DNA of 6,946 bases. It comes from an uncultured Mycolicibacterium sp. GTDB taxonomy: Bacteria; Actinomycetota; Actinomycetes; Mycobacteriales; Mycobacteriaceae. Below, one piece after another: positions 1 to 6,849 of the stretch. Where the stretch lies: positions 1 to 6,946 of the forward strand of contig NZ_CALDGS010000114.1 in assembly GCF_937941905.1 (NCBI RefSeq), in the 5' to 3' direction. Numbering within the stretch: position 1 is the stretch's first letter; each line of letters starts with the position of its first letter. Under the pieces are notes generated by a model. That model did no database searches, was not told the origin of the DNA, and saw only the letters and a program-made list of their open reading frames with translations. The position numbers were made by a program, and so were the translations under genes.

Positions 1-1787
1 TTGAACAGCTTGGTGGCGAAGTTGCGCGACGCGCGGGCGTGGTCCTCGCCGATGGACAGATCACCGCCCGGGCTGGCGCCGCGGGCCAGGGTGAACCGCA
101 GCGCGTCGGCGCCGTACTTCTCCACCCACTCCAGCGGGTCGATGCCGTTGCCGCGCGACTTGCTCATCTTGCGGCCGTGCTCGTCGCGGATCAGGCCGTG
201 CAGGAAGACGTTCTTGAACGGCACCTGCGGCCCGCGGCTGCCGTCGAGCGTGATGGCCGGGTCGTTGCCGACGAAGGTGCCGAACATCATCATCCGGGCC
301 ACCCAGAAGAACAGGATGTCGTACCCGGTGACCAGCACCGTCGTCGGATAGAACTTGGCCAGCTCGGGGGTGTGGTCCGGCCAGCCCATGGTGGAGAACG
401 GCCACAGCGCCGAGGAGAACCACGTGTCCAGCACGTCGGGGTCCTGCTCCCAGCCCTCCGGCGGGGTCTCGTCCGGGCCGACGCACACGGTCTCGCCGTT
501 CGGGCCGTGCCAGATCGGGATGCGGTGGCCCCACCACAGCTGGCGCGAGATGCACCAGTCGTGCATGTTGTCCACCCACTCGAACCAGCGCGGTTCCAGG
601 CTCTTGGGGTGGATCACGGTCTCGCCGTTGCGCACCGCGTCGCCGGCGGCCTTGGCCAGCGCCTCGACCTTGACCCACCACTGCATGCTCAGCCGCGGCT
701 CGATCGGCTCGCCGCTGCGCTCGGAGTGGCCCACCGAGTGGACGTAGGGCCGGATCTCCTTGACGATGCGGCCCTGGGCGGCCAGCGCCTCGCGCACCTT
801 GACCCGGGCCTCGAACCGGTCCATCCCGTCGAACTGGGTACCGGTGTTGGCGATCCGGGCCTGCTCGTCCATGATCGTCGGCATCGGCAGCCGGTGCCGC
901 AGGCCGATCTCGAAGTCGTTCGGGTCGTGCGCCGGGGTCACCTTGACCGCGCCGGTGCCGAACTCGGGGTCGACGTGCTCGTCGGCGACGATCACCACGT
1001 CCCGGTCCAGGAACGGGTGCGGCAGTTTCTTGCCGACCAGATGCCGGTAGCGGTCGTCGTCGGGGTGCACCGCGATGGCGGTGTCGCCGAGCATCGTCTC
1101 CAACCGGGTGGTCGCCACCACGATGTGCGGCTCGTCGTCGTTCATCGAGCCGTACCGGAACGACACCAGCTCGCCCTCGACGTCCTCGTACTTGACCTCG
1201 AGGTCGCTGATCGCGGTCTGCAGCACCGGCGACCAGTTCACCAGCCGCTCGGCCCGGTAGATCAGGCCGGCGTCGTAGAGCCGTTTGAAGATGGTGCGCA
1301 CCGCCCGGGACAGGCCCTCGTCCATGGTGAACCGGTCCCGGCTCCAGTCCACGCCGTCGCCGATGCGGCGCATCTGCCCGGCGATGGTGCCGCCGGACTC
1401 GCGCTTCCACTCCCAGACCTTCTCCACGAAGGCCTCGCGGCCGAGGTCCTGCTTGGTCACGCCCTTGGCGGCGAGTTGCTTCTCCACCACCACCTGGGTG
1501 GCGATGCCGGCATGGTCGGTGCCGGGCAGCCACAGCACCTCGTAGCCCTGCATCCGCTTGCGGCGGGTCAGCGCGTCCATCAGGGTGTGGTCGAGCGCGT
1601 GGCCCATGTGCAGGCTGCCGGTCACGTTCGGCGGCGGCAGCACGATGGCGTACGGGGGCTTGTCGCTGGACGGGTCGGCGGTGAAGTAGCCGGCGCGGAC
1701 CCAGCCCTCGTACAGCTCGGCCTCTACCGCGCTCGGGTCCCAGGTCTTGGGCAGGGATTGCGCATCGGGGTTCGGGCTGGCGGTCAC
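1..1787 (-). CDS. valS: Valyl-tRNA synthetase, N-terminal two-thirds (cut by the left window edge)
   Basis: Cytosolic class Ia aminoacyl-tRNA synthetase that charges tRNA-Val with valine and hydrolyses mischarged Thr-tRNA-Val. About 595 codons lie in the window and the frame is open throughout. Visible in order: the N-terminal LPKTWDP block; PPPNVTGSLHMGHAL with the HIGH-type signature HMGH at residues 60-63; the DWSRDRFTMD block near 145-155; the CP1 editing domain with GTGAVKVTPAHDPNDF at 277-292; WCISRQLWWGHRIP from 411; and KMSKS at 540-544, followed by RGNGIDP. The anticodon-binding domain and C-terminal coiled coil, about 280 residues if it is a typical ~876-residue enzyme, lie outside. 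Start: GTG at 1787 (MTASPNPD) is preferred over the in-frame GTG at 1793 (MAVTASP), because a TAGAAT -10 ends six bases before it and neither GTG has a Shine-Dalgarno. A TAG stop at 1797-1799 excludes starts further upstream. It follows the dehydrogenase-like gene on the same strand after about 56 bases. Identity is certain; the exact start is not. Confidence 0.97.
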   Translation of the reverse strand, partial: MTASPNPDAQSLPKTWDPSAVEAELYEGWVRAGYFTADPSSDKPPYAIVLPPPNVTGSLHMGHALDHTLMDALTRRKRMQGYEVLWLPGTDHAGIATQVVVEKQLAAKGVTKQDLGREAFVEKVWEWKRESGGTIAGQMRRIGDGVDWSRDRFTMDEGLSRAVRTIFKRLYDAGLIYRAERLVNWSPVLQTAISDLEVKYEDVEGELVSFRYGSMNDDEPHIVVATTRLETMLGDTAIAVHPDDDRYRHLVGKKLPHPFLDRDVVIVADEHVDPEFGTGAVKVTPAHDPNDFEIGLRHRLPMPTIMDEQARIANTGTQFDGMDRFEARVKVREALAAQGRIVKEIRPYVHSVGHSERSGEPIEPRLSMQWWVKVEALAKAAGDAVRNGETVIHPKSLEPRWFEWVDNMHDWCISRQLWWGHRIPIWHGPNGETVCVGPDETPPEGWEQDPDVLDTWFSSALWPFSTMGWPDHTPELAKFYPTTVLVTGYDILFFWVARMMMFGTFVGNDPAITLDGSRGPQVPFKNVFLHGLIRDEHGRKMSKSRGNGIDPLEWVEKYGADALRFTLARGASPGGDLSIGEDHARASRNFATKLF

Positions 1788-1799
1788 CGCCACATTCTA
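1788..1799 (-). promoter_or_regulatory. Candidate leaderless valS promoter (-10 TAGAAT)
   Basis: On the minus strand the bases read TAGAAT (1799-1794), GTGGCG (1793-1788), then GTG at 1787. TAGAAT fits the mycobacterial SigA -10 consensus TANNNT. A transcript starting six bases after it would begin exactly with the GTG of valS, the arrangement of leaderless mRNAs that are common in mycobacteria. No good -35 was seen: a TTCACG at 1824-1819 sits 19 bases upstream, which is long. The motif and spacing are seen directly; that transcription starts here is inference. Confidence 0.5.
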
Positions 1800-1843
1800 G
1801 GAAGCGCCGCGCGCGGACCGTGAAACGCCCCGAGCGGCGGCGG

Positions 1844-3103
1844 TCAGGCCAGCCGGGTCACCGTCAGCGAAACCCCGGCCGGACCGAACCGGTCCAGCAG
1901 GGCGTCCCCCATCGCCGCGGCCGGGGTGAGCACGCCGCGCAGGTCGGACAGCTTGTCGCGGTCGTGCGCCAGCGCCAGCCCAGACTCGCCGAGCAGCACC
2001 GAGGTGGCCTTGTAGCCGGGGTCGCCCTGCTGGGACATCCGCGCCACGTAGCGCGCCCCGGTGGAGGTGGTGGCGTAGGTCTCGACGGTGTAGTGCCCCT
2101 GCTCCCGGGTGCGCTCGCCCGGGCCGGTGCCCGGCTTGGGCAGCACCCGCTCCAGCAGTCGGCCCGGCAGCCGGTTGACGACCTTCGCCCCCAACCCGAA
2201 GGCCAGTGCGTTGCCGGCGGTGGTCAGCGCCGCGGCCACCGGGGCCAGCGGCGAGCGGCCCACACTCATCTGCTCGGCGTACTCGAAACGCCGGCCGTAG
2301 GCGTACCCGAGCAGTGCGTTGCTGCGCCGCACGATCCGGGTGTTGGCCGGGGCCATCACGAACGCCCCGGTCCAGTAGCCGGCCAGTTCCGGGGCGATCT
2401 CGGCGCCGCGGCGCCACCGGATGTCGGGCTGGCCGCCCAGCTCCGGTTCGGCCGCGCGGTCCGGCGACAGCGTGTACGGGTCGGTCATCAGCCGGTAGGC
2501 CTCGGGGTCGTCCGCGGCGGCCCGCAGCAACTCCAGCATCGAGGCGGCGGTGCCGCCGGACACCCCGCCGGCGAACGAGCGCACCACCAGATCGGTGTCG
2601 CACAGCTGCCCCGCGCCGTCGGCGGTGACCTGCTTGTAGAGCGCGTAGACGGTGAGATCGGAAGGGATGGAGTCGAATCCGCACGAGTGCACGATCCGGG
2701 CGCCGGTGTCGGCGGCCTGCTTGTGGTAGCGGTCGATGCTGTCGCGGATGAACAGCGTCTCCCCGGTCAGGTCGGCGTAGTCGGTGCCCGCCGCCGCGCA
2801 GGCGGCCACCAGCGGCATGCCGTAGCGCAGGTACGGGCCCACCGTGGTCACCACCACCCGGGTGCGTTCGGCCATCGCCGCCAGCGAGTCCGGGTCGGTG
2901 GCGTCGGCGCGGATGAGCGGCCAGTCGGCGGCGGGCTCCCCCAGCGTGTCGCGCACCGCGGCGAGCCTGTCCGGGTTGCGGCCGGCCAGCGCGACCCGGG
3001 TGTCGCCGCCGGCCCGGGCCAGGTACTGGGCGGTGAGCTTGCCGACGAATCCGGTGGCGCCGTAGAGGACGAGGTCGAATTCGCGCTGCGCTGCCGAGCT
3101 CAT
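1844..3103 (-). CDS. Saccharopine dehydrogenase / trans-acting enoyl reductase family protein (Rv2449c-like)
   Basis: A 419-residue NAD(P)-dependent oxidoreductase-like protein. The N-terminal Rossmann fold begins at residue 9 and has the dinucleotide-binding loop GATGFVG at residues 15-21, with ALAGRNPDRL at 39-47 closing the second strand. The family block CGFDSIPSDL is at 141-150, preceded by DYADLTGE at 108-115. These are hallmarks of the saccharopine-dehydrogenase-like group that includes the mycobacterial trans-acting enoyl reductase Rv2953 of phthiocerol/phenolglycolipid synthesis and its paralogue Rv2449c. The length matches that group (about 418-419). Which substrate this copy reduces, and whether it acts on lipids, cannot be read from the sequence. 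The ATG at 3103 is chosen because the Rossmann strand follows almost at once, with a weak GGGAA upstream. The gene starts 11 bases after the peptidase stop, so the two are probably co-transcribed; valS lies immediately downstream. Confidence 0.9.
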   Translation of the reverse strand: MSSAAQREFDLVLYGATGFVGKLTAQYLARAGGDTRVALAGRNPDRLAAVRDTLGEPAADWPLIRADATDPDSLAAMAERTRVVVTTVGPYLRYGMPLVAACAAAGTDYADLTGETLFIRDSIDRYHKQAADTGARIVHSCGFDSIPSDLTVYALYKQVTADGAGQLCDTDLVVRSFAGGVSGGTAASMLELLRAAADDPEAYRLMTDPYTLSPDRAAEPELGGQPDIRWRRGAEIAPELAGYWTGAFVMAPANTRIVRRSNALLGYAYGRRFEYAEQMSVGRSPLAPVAAALTTAGNALAFGLGAKVVNRLPGRLLERVLPKPGTGPGERTREQGHYTVETYATTSTGARYVARMSQQGDPGYKATSVLLGESGLALAHDRDKLSDLRGVLTPAAAMGDALLDRFGPAGVSLTVTRLA

Positions 3104-3114
3104 GGTTCCCGACG

Positions 3115-5094
3115 CTACCCCAGCAGTTCCGGGAGTTCGACGTCCCGACCGAGCACGTGTCGGTCCAGGAACGCGGTGACCACCTGGTACCAGAGCTTGA
3201 CGTGCGGCGGGTGCAGCACCCAGTGGTGCTCGCTGGGGAAGTACAGGAACCGGTGCGGGCTGGGCCGGTCCGGGCGGTCCGGCAGCGCCGAGCGGCTGAG
3301 CAGGTCGTACCACAGCCGCAGTGCCTCGCCGATCGGCACGCGGTAGTCCTTGTCGCCGTGGATCACCAGCATCGGGGTACGGATCGCGGCGACGTGGCGG
3401 TGCGGCGAGTTGCGTTCGGCCATCTCCGGCGTCATCTCGCGGCCCCACCAGAACGCCGCGTCGGTGGTGGCGCCGAACTGGTCCAGCGCCCACAGCGAGG
3501 CGTGGGTGACGACGGCGGCGAACCGGTCGGTGTGTCCGGCGATCCAGTTGGCCAGATACCCGCCGAACGAGCCGCCCATCGCGGCCGTGCGGGTGGCGTC
3601 GACACGCGGGTGCGCGCAGGCGACGTCCACCGCGGCCAGCACGTCGGTGTAGGGCGCCTCGCCCCACGCACCCCAGCCGCGCTGGACGAACGCCTGCCCG
3701 TAGCCGGTCGACAGCGCCGGGTCGGGCAGCAGCACCGCGTACCCGCGCGCCGCCATCAGCCACGGGTTCCACCGCCAGTGCCATCTGTTCCAACTGCCCA
3801 GCGGGCCGCCGTGGATCCACAGCAGCAGCGGGGCGGGCTCGTCACGTTCGGGCAGCACCAGCCAGGACCGCACCGGGGTGCCGTCGGCGGCGGTGGCGGT
3901 CAGCTCGGTGACGGTACCGGGCAGCGCCGGCCGGGGCACGCACGGCAGTTCGGTGACGGTGCCGTCCGGGTCGATGCGCACCGGGTGCGGCGGGGCGGTG
4001 TAGTTCGACCGCAGCGCGTAGAGCACCCCGCCGGGCGCCGTGCACACGTCGGTGTAGGCGAAGTCGTCGTGGGTGAGGCGTTGCACCGCACCGGTGTCCG
4101 GATCCACCGTGAACACCGGGCGGCGGCCGGCGTCGTCGGCGGTGACGATCAGCGCCGAGCCGTCGGCGCTCCAGCACACCGAGGCCGGCCAGCGGTCCCA
4201 GTGCCCGGTGAGCTCCACCGGCTCGGCGCCGAACCGCAACAGCCACAACGTAACCCGTGGCGCCGCGGTCGGGGTGGGCAGGGTCTCCCGCAGGTAGGCC
4301 ACCGCGGAGCCGTCCGGACTGATCGCCGGTCCGCCCAGGTCGGCGTCCGGGTCGTCGACGACGGTGCTGCGCGCGCCGGTGGCCAGGTCGATGCGCACCA
4401 GCGTGGTGCGCAGCGCGCCCCGGCCCACCGGCACCGTCCAGGTGGTGACCAGGAAGGAGCCGTCGGCACTGAGGTCGAACGCGTTCTCCCGCAGGGCATC
4501 ACCGGGATCCGGGGTCAGGTCGCGCGGGCCGTCGGCGTCGAGCAGGTGCGGCACGTCGGGGCCGAGGTCGTGGTCCCAGTACCGCACCGGGTAGCGGGTG
4601 TGCAGCACGGCGGTGACCTTGCGGTCCTTGCGCAGCTCGCGCAGTCGCCTGTCCTCGTCGAGGTCGGCCGAGCGCAGCAGCGCGGCGGTGACCACGGTGA
4701 CCGGTGCGGACCGGGCGGTCCGCACCCCGGTGATCCCGCCGGGCAGGGCGAGTTCCTCGACGGCCTCGCCCCCGGCGGCGGGCAACCGCCACAGCCGGGC
4801 CGGCGGGTCGGCGTCGGCGCCGTCCGGGCGGGCCGACAGGAACAGCAGGTCGCCGTCGGTGAACACCGGGCCGCTCTCCCCCTTCGCGCTGCGGGTGAGC
4901 CGGCGCGCCGGCGCGGTGCCGGCCGGGTCGAGTTCCCACACCGCGCCGACGAACCGCGTTGCGGTGTCGTCGAGTTCGGTCACGGTGGTGACCAGGCGGG
5001 TGCCGTCGGCGGAGACCGCCAGCCCGGACACCCGGGGCAGGGCGAGATAGGCGTCGAGGTCGGCGAACGGGTGCGGCAACGAGGTCTCGGTCAC
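3115..5094 (-). CDS. S9 family (prolyl oligopeptidase-type) serine peptidase
   Basis: A 659-residue, probably cytosolic serine peptidase or acylaminoacyl-peptidase-like hydrolase; no signal peptide or membrane segment is visible. Residues of roughly 10-400 resemble a beta-propeller, with recurring S(A/P)DG turns at 28-31, 209-212, 259-262 and 309-312. The alpha/beta-hydrolase domain occupies about 405-655: oxyanion-region motif IHGGP at 427-431, nucleophile elbow GGSFGG at 507-512 (Ser509), GDKDYRVP with the acid Asp583, and SEHHWVLHP with the base His624. The catalytic triad is therefore intact and in family order. Substrates are unknown; family members cleave short peptides or N-acylated residues. 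The start is GTG at 5094, and an in-frame TAA stop lies nine codons upstream of the start codon at the nearest. The purine run GAAGAAGG ends one base before it, so the Shine-Dalgarno is either the GAAG part or poorly placed. It is divergent from amt and heads the leftward unit. Confidence 0.93.
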   Translation of the reverse strand: MTETSLPHPFADLDAYLALPRVSGLAVSADGTRLVTTVTELDDTATRFVGAVWELDPAGTAPARRLTRSAKGESGPVFTDGDLLFLSARPDGADADPPARLWRLPAAGGEAVEELALPGGITGVRTARSAPVTVVTAALLRSADLDEDRRLRELRKDRKVTAVLHTRYPVRYWDHDLGPDVPHLLDADGPRDLTPDPGDALRENAFDLSADGSFLVTTWTVPVGRGALRTTLVRIDLATGARSTVVDDPDADLGGPAISPDGSAVAYLRETLPTPTAAPRVTLWLLRFGAEPVELTGHWDRWPASVCWSADGSALIVTADDAGRRPVFTVDPDTGAVQRLTHDDFAYTDVCTAPGGVLYALRSNYTAPPHPVRIDPDGTVTELPCVPRPALPGTVTELTATAADGTPVRSWLVLPERDEPAPLLLWIHGGPLGSWNRWHWRWNPWLMAARGYAVLLPDPALSTGYGQAFVQRGWGAWGEAPYTDVLAAVDVACAHPRVDATRTAAMGGSFGGYLANWIAGHTDRFAAVVTHASLWALDQFGATTDAAFWWGREMTPEMAERNSPHRHVAAIRTPMLVIHGDKDYRVPIGEALRLWYDLLSRSALPDRPDRPSPHRFLYFPSEHHWVLHPPHVKLWYQVVTAFLDRHVLGRDVELPELLG

Positions 5095-5151
5095 GCCTTC
5101 TTCGTACCCCGGAACCGTTGCGTCGCAGGTTTAACACACCCGAGAAATAAC

Positions 5152-5188
5152 GTCACCGGAAGTTAACTCGCGGTGACCGAGGCGACAC
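5152..5188. promoter_or_regulatory. Dyad-symmetric operator candidate, also fitting a GlnR box
   Basis: Bases 5152-5177 form GTCACCG-ga-AGTTAACT-cg-CGGTGAC, with 11 of 13 base positions symmetric about 5164/5165. The same stretch plus 11 further bases contains two half-box pairs: GTCAC (5152)-N6-TTAAC (5163) and GTGAC (5173)-N6-GACAC (5184). Both keep the AC-n9-AC pattern described for actinobacterial GlnR boxes (GTnAC-N6-GAAAC), although the two pairs are separated by five bases rather than six. It lies between divergent genes and about 42-47 bases upstream of the TSS predicted for amt, a usual position for an activator. GlnR control of ammonium uptake genes is known in mycobacteria, but the assignment to this site is inference, and another dimeric regulator could own the palindrome. 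Confidence 0.5.
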
Positions 5189-5199
5189 AGGCCCGGGGC

Positions 5200-5205
5200 T
5201 AGCGT
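5200..5205 (+). promoter_or_regulatory. Candidate -10 element of the amt promoter (TAGCGT)
   Basis: TAGCGT matches TANNNT and would place the transcription start near 5212, giving a leader of about 54 bases before the GTG of amt. The region 17 bases upstream (CCGAGG, 5177-5182) does not resemble a -35, which would suit a promoter that depends on an activator bound at 5152-5188. A second TANNNT match, TAACGT at 5148-5153, is less attractive because it would put the transcription start inside the palindrome. The -10 motif is weakly informative in itself. Confidence 0.4.
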
Positions 5206-5254
5206 CATCCTCCGTACACCGTCAGTACTCCCCGAACACTGCAAAGAAACGCGC

Positions 5255-5260
5255 GGAGGT
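5255..5260 (+). promoter_or_regulatory. Ribosome binding site of amt (GGAGGT)
   Basis: GGAGGT lies five bases before GTG at 5266. It decides the start, since the first in-frame ATG (residue 12) has no comparable site. Confidence 0.85.
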
Positions 5261-5265
5261 TTTGA

Positions 5266-6606
5266 GTGCCACCGGAAGTCGAAAACGCGGTCGAGACCAT
5301 GACCGCGGTCAACAACGAGTTCTTCTACTGGATGTCCATCGGGCTGATGATGCTCATCCACGCGGGCTTCCTCGCCTACGAGGTGGGTGCGTCGCGGTCG
5401 AAGAACGTCCTGGCCACCGCGATGAAGAACCTGCTCGCGTTCGCGACCATCGTCGTCAGCTTCTACTTCGTGGGCTGGTTCCTCTACAACGCGATGCCGA
5501 GCGGCTTCATCGAGTTCAACGACGCCGCCAAGGCCGCGCTGCCGTGGAGCGACAACATGGGCCCGAACGTCCAGGACCCGGCCAGCGGCATCTTCTGGGG
5601 CGCGTTCGCCCTGTTCGCCGCGACCACCGGCTCGATCATGTCCGGCGCGGTGCTCGAGCGCATCCGCACCAGCGGCTTTCTGATCCTGACCGTGCTGGTC
5701 GGTTCGGTGCTGTGGATCATCGGTGCGGCCTGGGGCTGGCACGGCGCCGGCTGGCTGCTCACCAAGCTGGGCTTCCATGACGTGGGCGCGGCCGGCTGCG
5801 TGCACATGATCGCCGGCTTCTCCACGCTGGGCGTGCTGATCAACCTCGGGCCGCGCATCGGGCGGTTCAAGGCCGACGGCACCCCGGTGACCATCCGCCC
5901 GCACAACCTGCCGCTGACCATGCTCGGCCTGTTCCTGATCTTCACCGGCTTCTTCGGCTTCCTGATGGGCTGCGTGATCTACGGCTCGGGCGGCTACTCC
6001 ACCATCTACGGCACCCCGACCAACCTGTCGGCGTTCGCGTTCAACACGCTGATGGGCCTGGCCGGCGGCATCCTGGGCGCCTACATCACGTCCAAGGGCG
6101 AGCCGTTCTGGACCATCTCCGGCGGCCTGGCCGGCGTCATCGCGGTGGCCCCGGGCATGGACCTGTACCACCCGGCGCTGGGCTTCGTCGTCGCGCTGGT
6201 CGGCGGCGGCCTGATCCCCCACATGGGCAAGGGGCTGGAGAAGTTCCGCATCGACGACGTCGTCGGCGCGGTCACCGTGCACGGCGGTGTGGGCGCCTAC
6301 GCCCTGGTGATGGTCGGCATCTTCATGCACGGCTACCCGAACATGGACGGCCTGCCGCCGGTCACCTTCTGGGGCCAGCTGATCGGCATGCTGGTGTTCG
6401 CCGCGCTGGGCTTCATCCCGGCCTTCCTGGCCTCGCTGCTGCTGAAGAAGCTGAACCTGCTGCGTATCCCGCCGGAGGTCGAGGAGCAGGGCCTGGATCT
6501 GTCCGAGGTGCCGGCCACCCCGTACCCGGAGGGCATCCCGGTCACCGGCATCCCGTCGCTGAACGGCTCGAAGGCGCTGGTGGGCGCCACCAAGGAGGTG
6601 CACTAG
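5266..6606 (+). CDS. amt: Ammonium transporter, Amt/MEP family
   Basis: A 446-residue polytopic inner-membrane protein that conducts ammonium, expected to form trimers with about 11 membrane segments per chain. Both pore histidines are present: His180 in HDVGAAGCVH, with Asp172 eight residues earlier as in E. coli AmtB Asp160/His168, and His339 in VTVHGGVGAY, matching AmtB His318. Other family blocks are ERIR (131-134), RPHNLP (211-216) and the C-terminal IPPEVEEQGLD (401-411), which corresponds to the cytoplasmic tail of AmtB that contacts GlnK. A long outer loop, about residues 77-108, precedes the segment with the Phe gate; Phe117 aligns by spacing with AmtB Phe107, while the Phe103 position appears to be Ala. 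No cleavable signal peptide is apparent. About 35 residues follow the conserved tail motif. No glnK or glnD is seen next to it, unlike the typical amtB operon; instead a small membrane protein gene abuts it. It resembles the valS-linked amtA of M. smegmatis, from memory. Confidence 0.96.
   Translation: MPPEVENAVETMTAVNNEFFYWMSIGLMMLIHAGFLAYEVGASRSKNVLATAMKNLLAFATIVVSFYFVGWFLYNAMPSGFIEFNDAAKAALPWSDNMGPNVQDPASGIFWGAFALFAATTGSIMSGAVLERIRTSGFLILTVLVGSVLWIIGAAWGWHGAGWLLTKLGFHDVGAAGCVHMIAGFSTLGVLINLGPRIGRFKADGTPVTIRPHNLPLTMLGLFLIFTGFFGFLMGCVIYGSGGYSTIYGTPTNLSAFAFNTLMGLAGGILGAYITSKGEPFWTISGGLAGVIAVAPGMDLYHPALGFVVALVGGGLIPHMGKGLEKFRIDDVVGAVTVHGGVGAYALVMVGIFMHGYPNMDGLPPVTFWGQLIGMLVFAALGFIPAFLASLLLKKLNLLRIPPEVEEQGLDLSEVPATPYPEGIPVTGIPSLNGSKALVGATKEVH
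6592..6599 (+). promoter_or_regulatory. Strong Shine-Dalgarno inside the end of amt
   Basis: AAGGAGGT lies within the last codons of amt, and its GGAGG core is eight bases before the ATG at 6607. It is almost fully complementary to the 16S 3' end. This supports independent or coupled initiation of the small downstream gene at high efficiency. Confidence 0.8.
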
Positions 6607-6825
6607 ATGTTCAGCCCGATCGACAACTGGGACGACCCAGCCGCGGTGTTCACCTTCGGCGGGTACTCCGCCGGCGTGGTGATCGTGACCGTCCTCGCGG
6701 TGCTGCTGTTCATCGGGTTCTTCGCCCGGATCATCCAGCACGAGAACCGCGCCTACCGCGCGATCGCCGAGCACAAGCCGATCGAACGGGGCCCGGCCGC
6801 CGAGGGCGAGCCGACGCCGTACTGA
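6607..6825 (+). CDS. Small single-pass membrane protein coupled to amt, function unknown
   Basis: A 72-residue protein not assigned to a named family. An acidic N-terminus (DNWDDP, residues 6-11) is followed by one hydrophobic segment at about 20-40 (YSAGVVIVTVLAVLLFIGFF), then a basic stretch with Arg41, His45, Arg48 and Arg51, and a proline/glutamate-rich tail. The positive-inside rule predicts N-terminus out and C-terminus in the cytosol. There are no cysteines, no lipobox and no signal-peptidase site. The ATG directly follows the TAG stop of amt with no intervening base and is served by a strong Shine-Dalgarno, so it is certainly in the same operon and probably translationally coupled. 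The context suggests an accessory or regulatory subunit of the transporter; that is inference. The helix length, charge bias, ribosome binding site and following terminator argue for a genuine gene. Confidence 0.85.
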   Translation: MFSPIDNWDDPAAVFTFGGYSAGVVIVTVLAVLLFIGFFARIIQHENRAYRAIAEHKPIERGPAAEGEPTPY

Positions 6826-6849
6826 TCCACCCGGTCCACCGCCACTGAA

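Noticed and set aside
135..170. KMSKS followed by RGNGIDP instead of the more usual KGNVIDP in ValS
   Set aside because: KMSKS itself is intact and the flanking change is conservative; it is not evidence of an inactive enzyme.
61..1533. Minus-strand open frame in a different phase from valS (490 codons)
   Set aside because: The translation is Arg/Ala/Gly low-complexity with no recognisable domain, and it lies wholly within valS, whose own frame is intact.
39..1823. Long plus-strand open frame opposite valS (594 codons)
   Set aside because: Antisense shadow of a GC-rich gene: the translation is rich in Arg, His, Val and Gly with no family motifs, while the opposite strand encodes a full set of ValS signatures.
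1800..1843. GC-rich self-complementary CCGCGCGCGG between the reductase-like gene and valS as a terminator
   Set aside because: Only a short self-complementary run with no usable loop or T-tract; expected by chance at this GC content.
1820..3346. Plus-strand open frame of 508 codons across the reductase and peptidase ends
   Set aside because: It is antisense to two well-supported genes, and its composition is that of a codon-bias artefact.
3103..3820. Upstream extension of the reductase-like gene to 3820 (658 codons)
   Set aside because: The extra 239 residues overlap the peptidase in another frame and are Arg-rich noise; family length (about 419) and the Rossmann start fit the ATG at 3103.
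3157..5166. Plus-strand open frame of 669 codons opposite the S9 peptidase
   Set aside because: The minus strand carries a complete catalytic triad and propeller repeats; the antisense product is Gly/Arg/Val-rich and without motifs.
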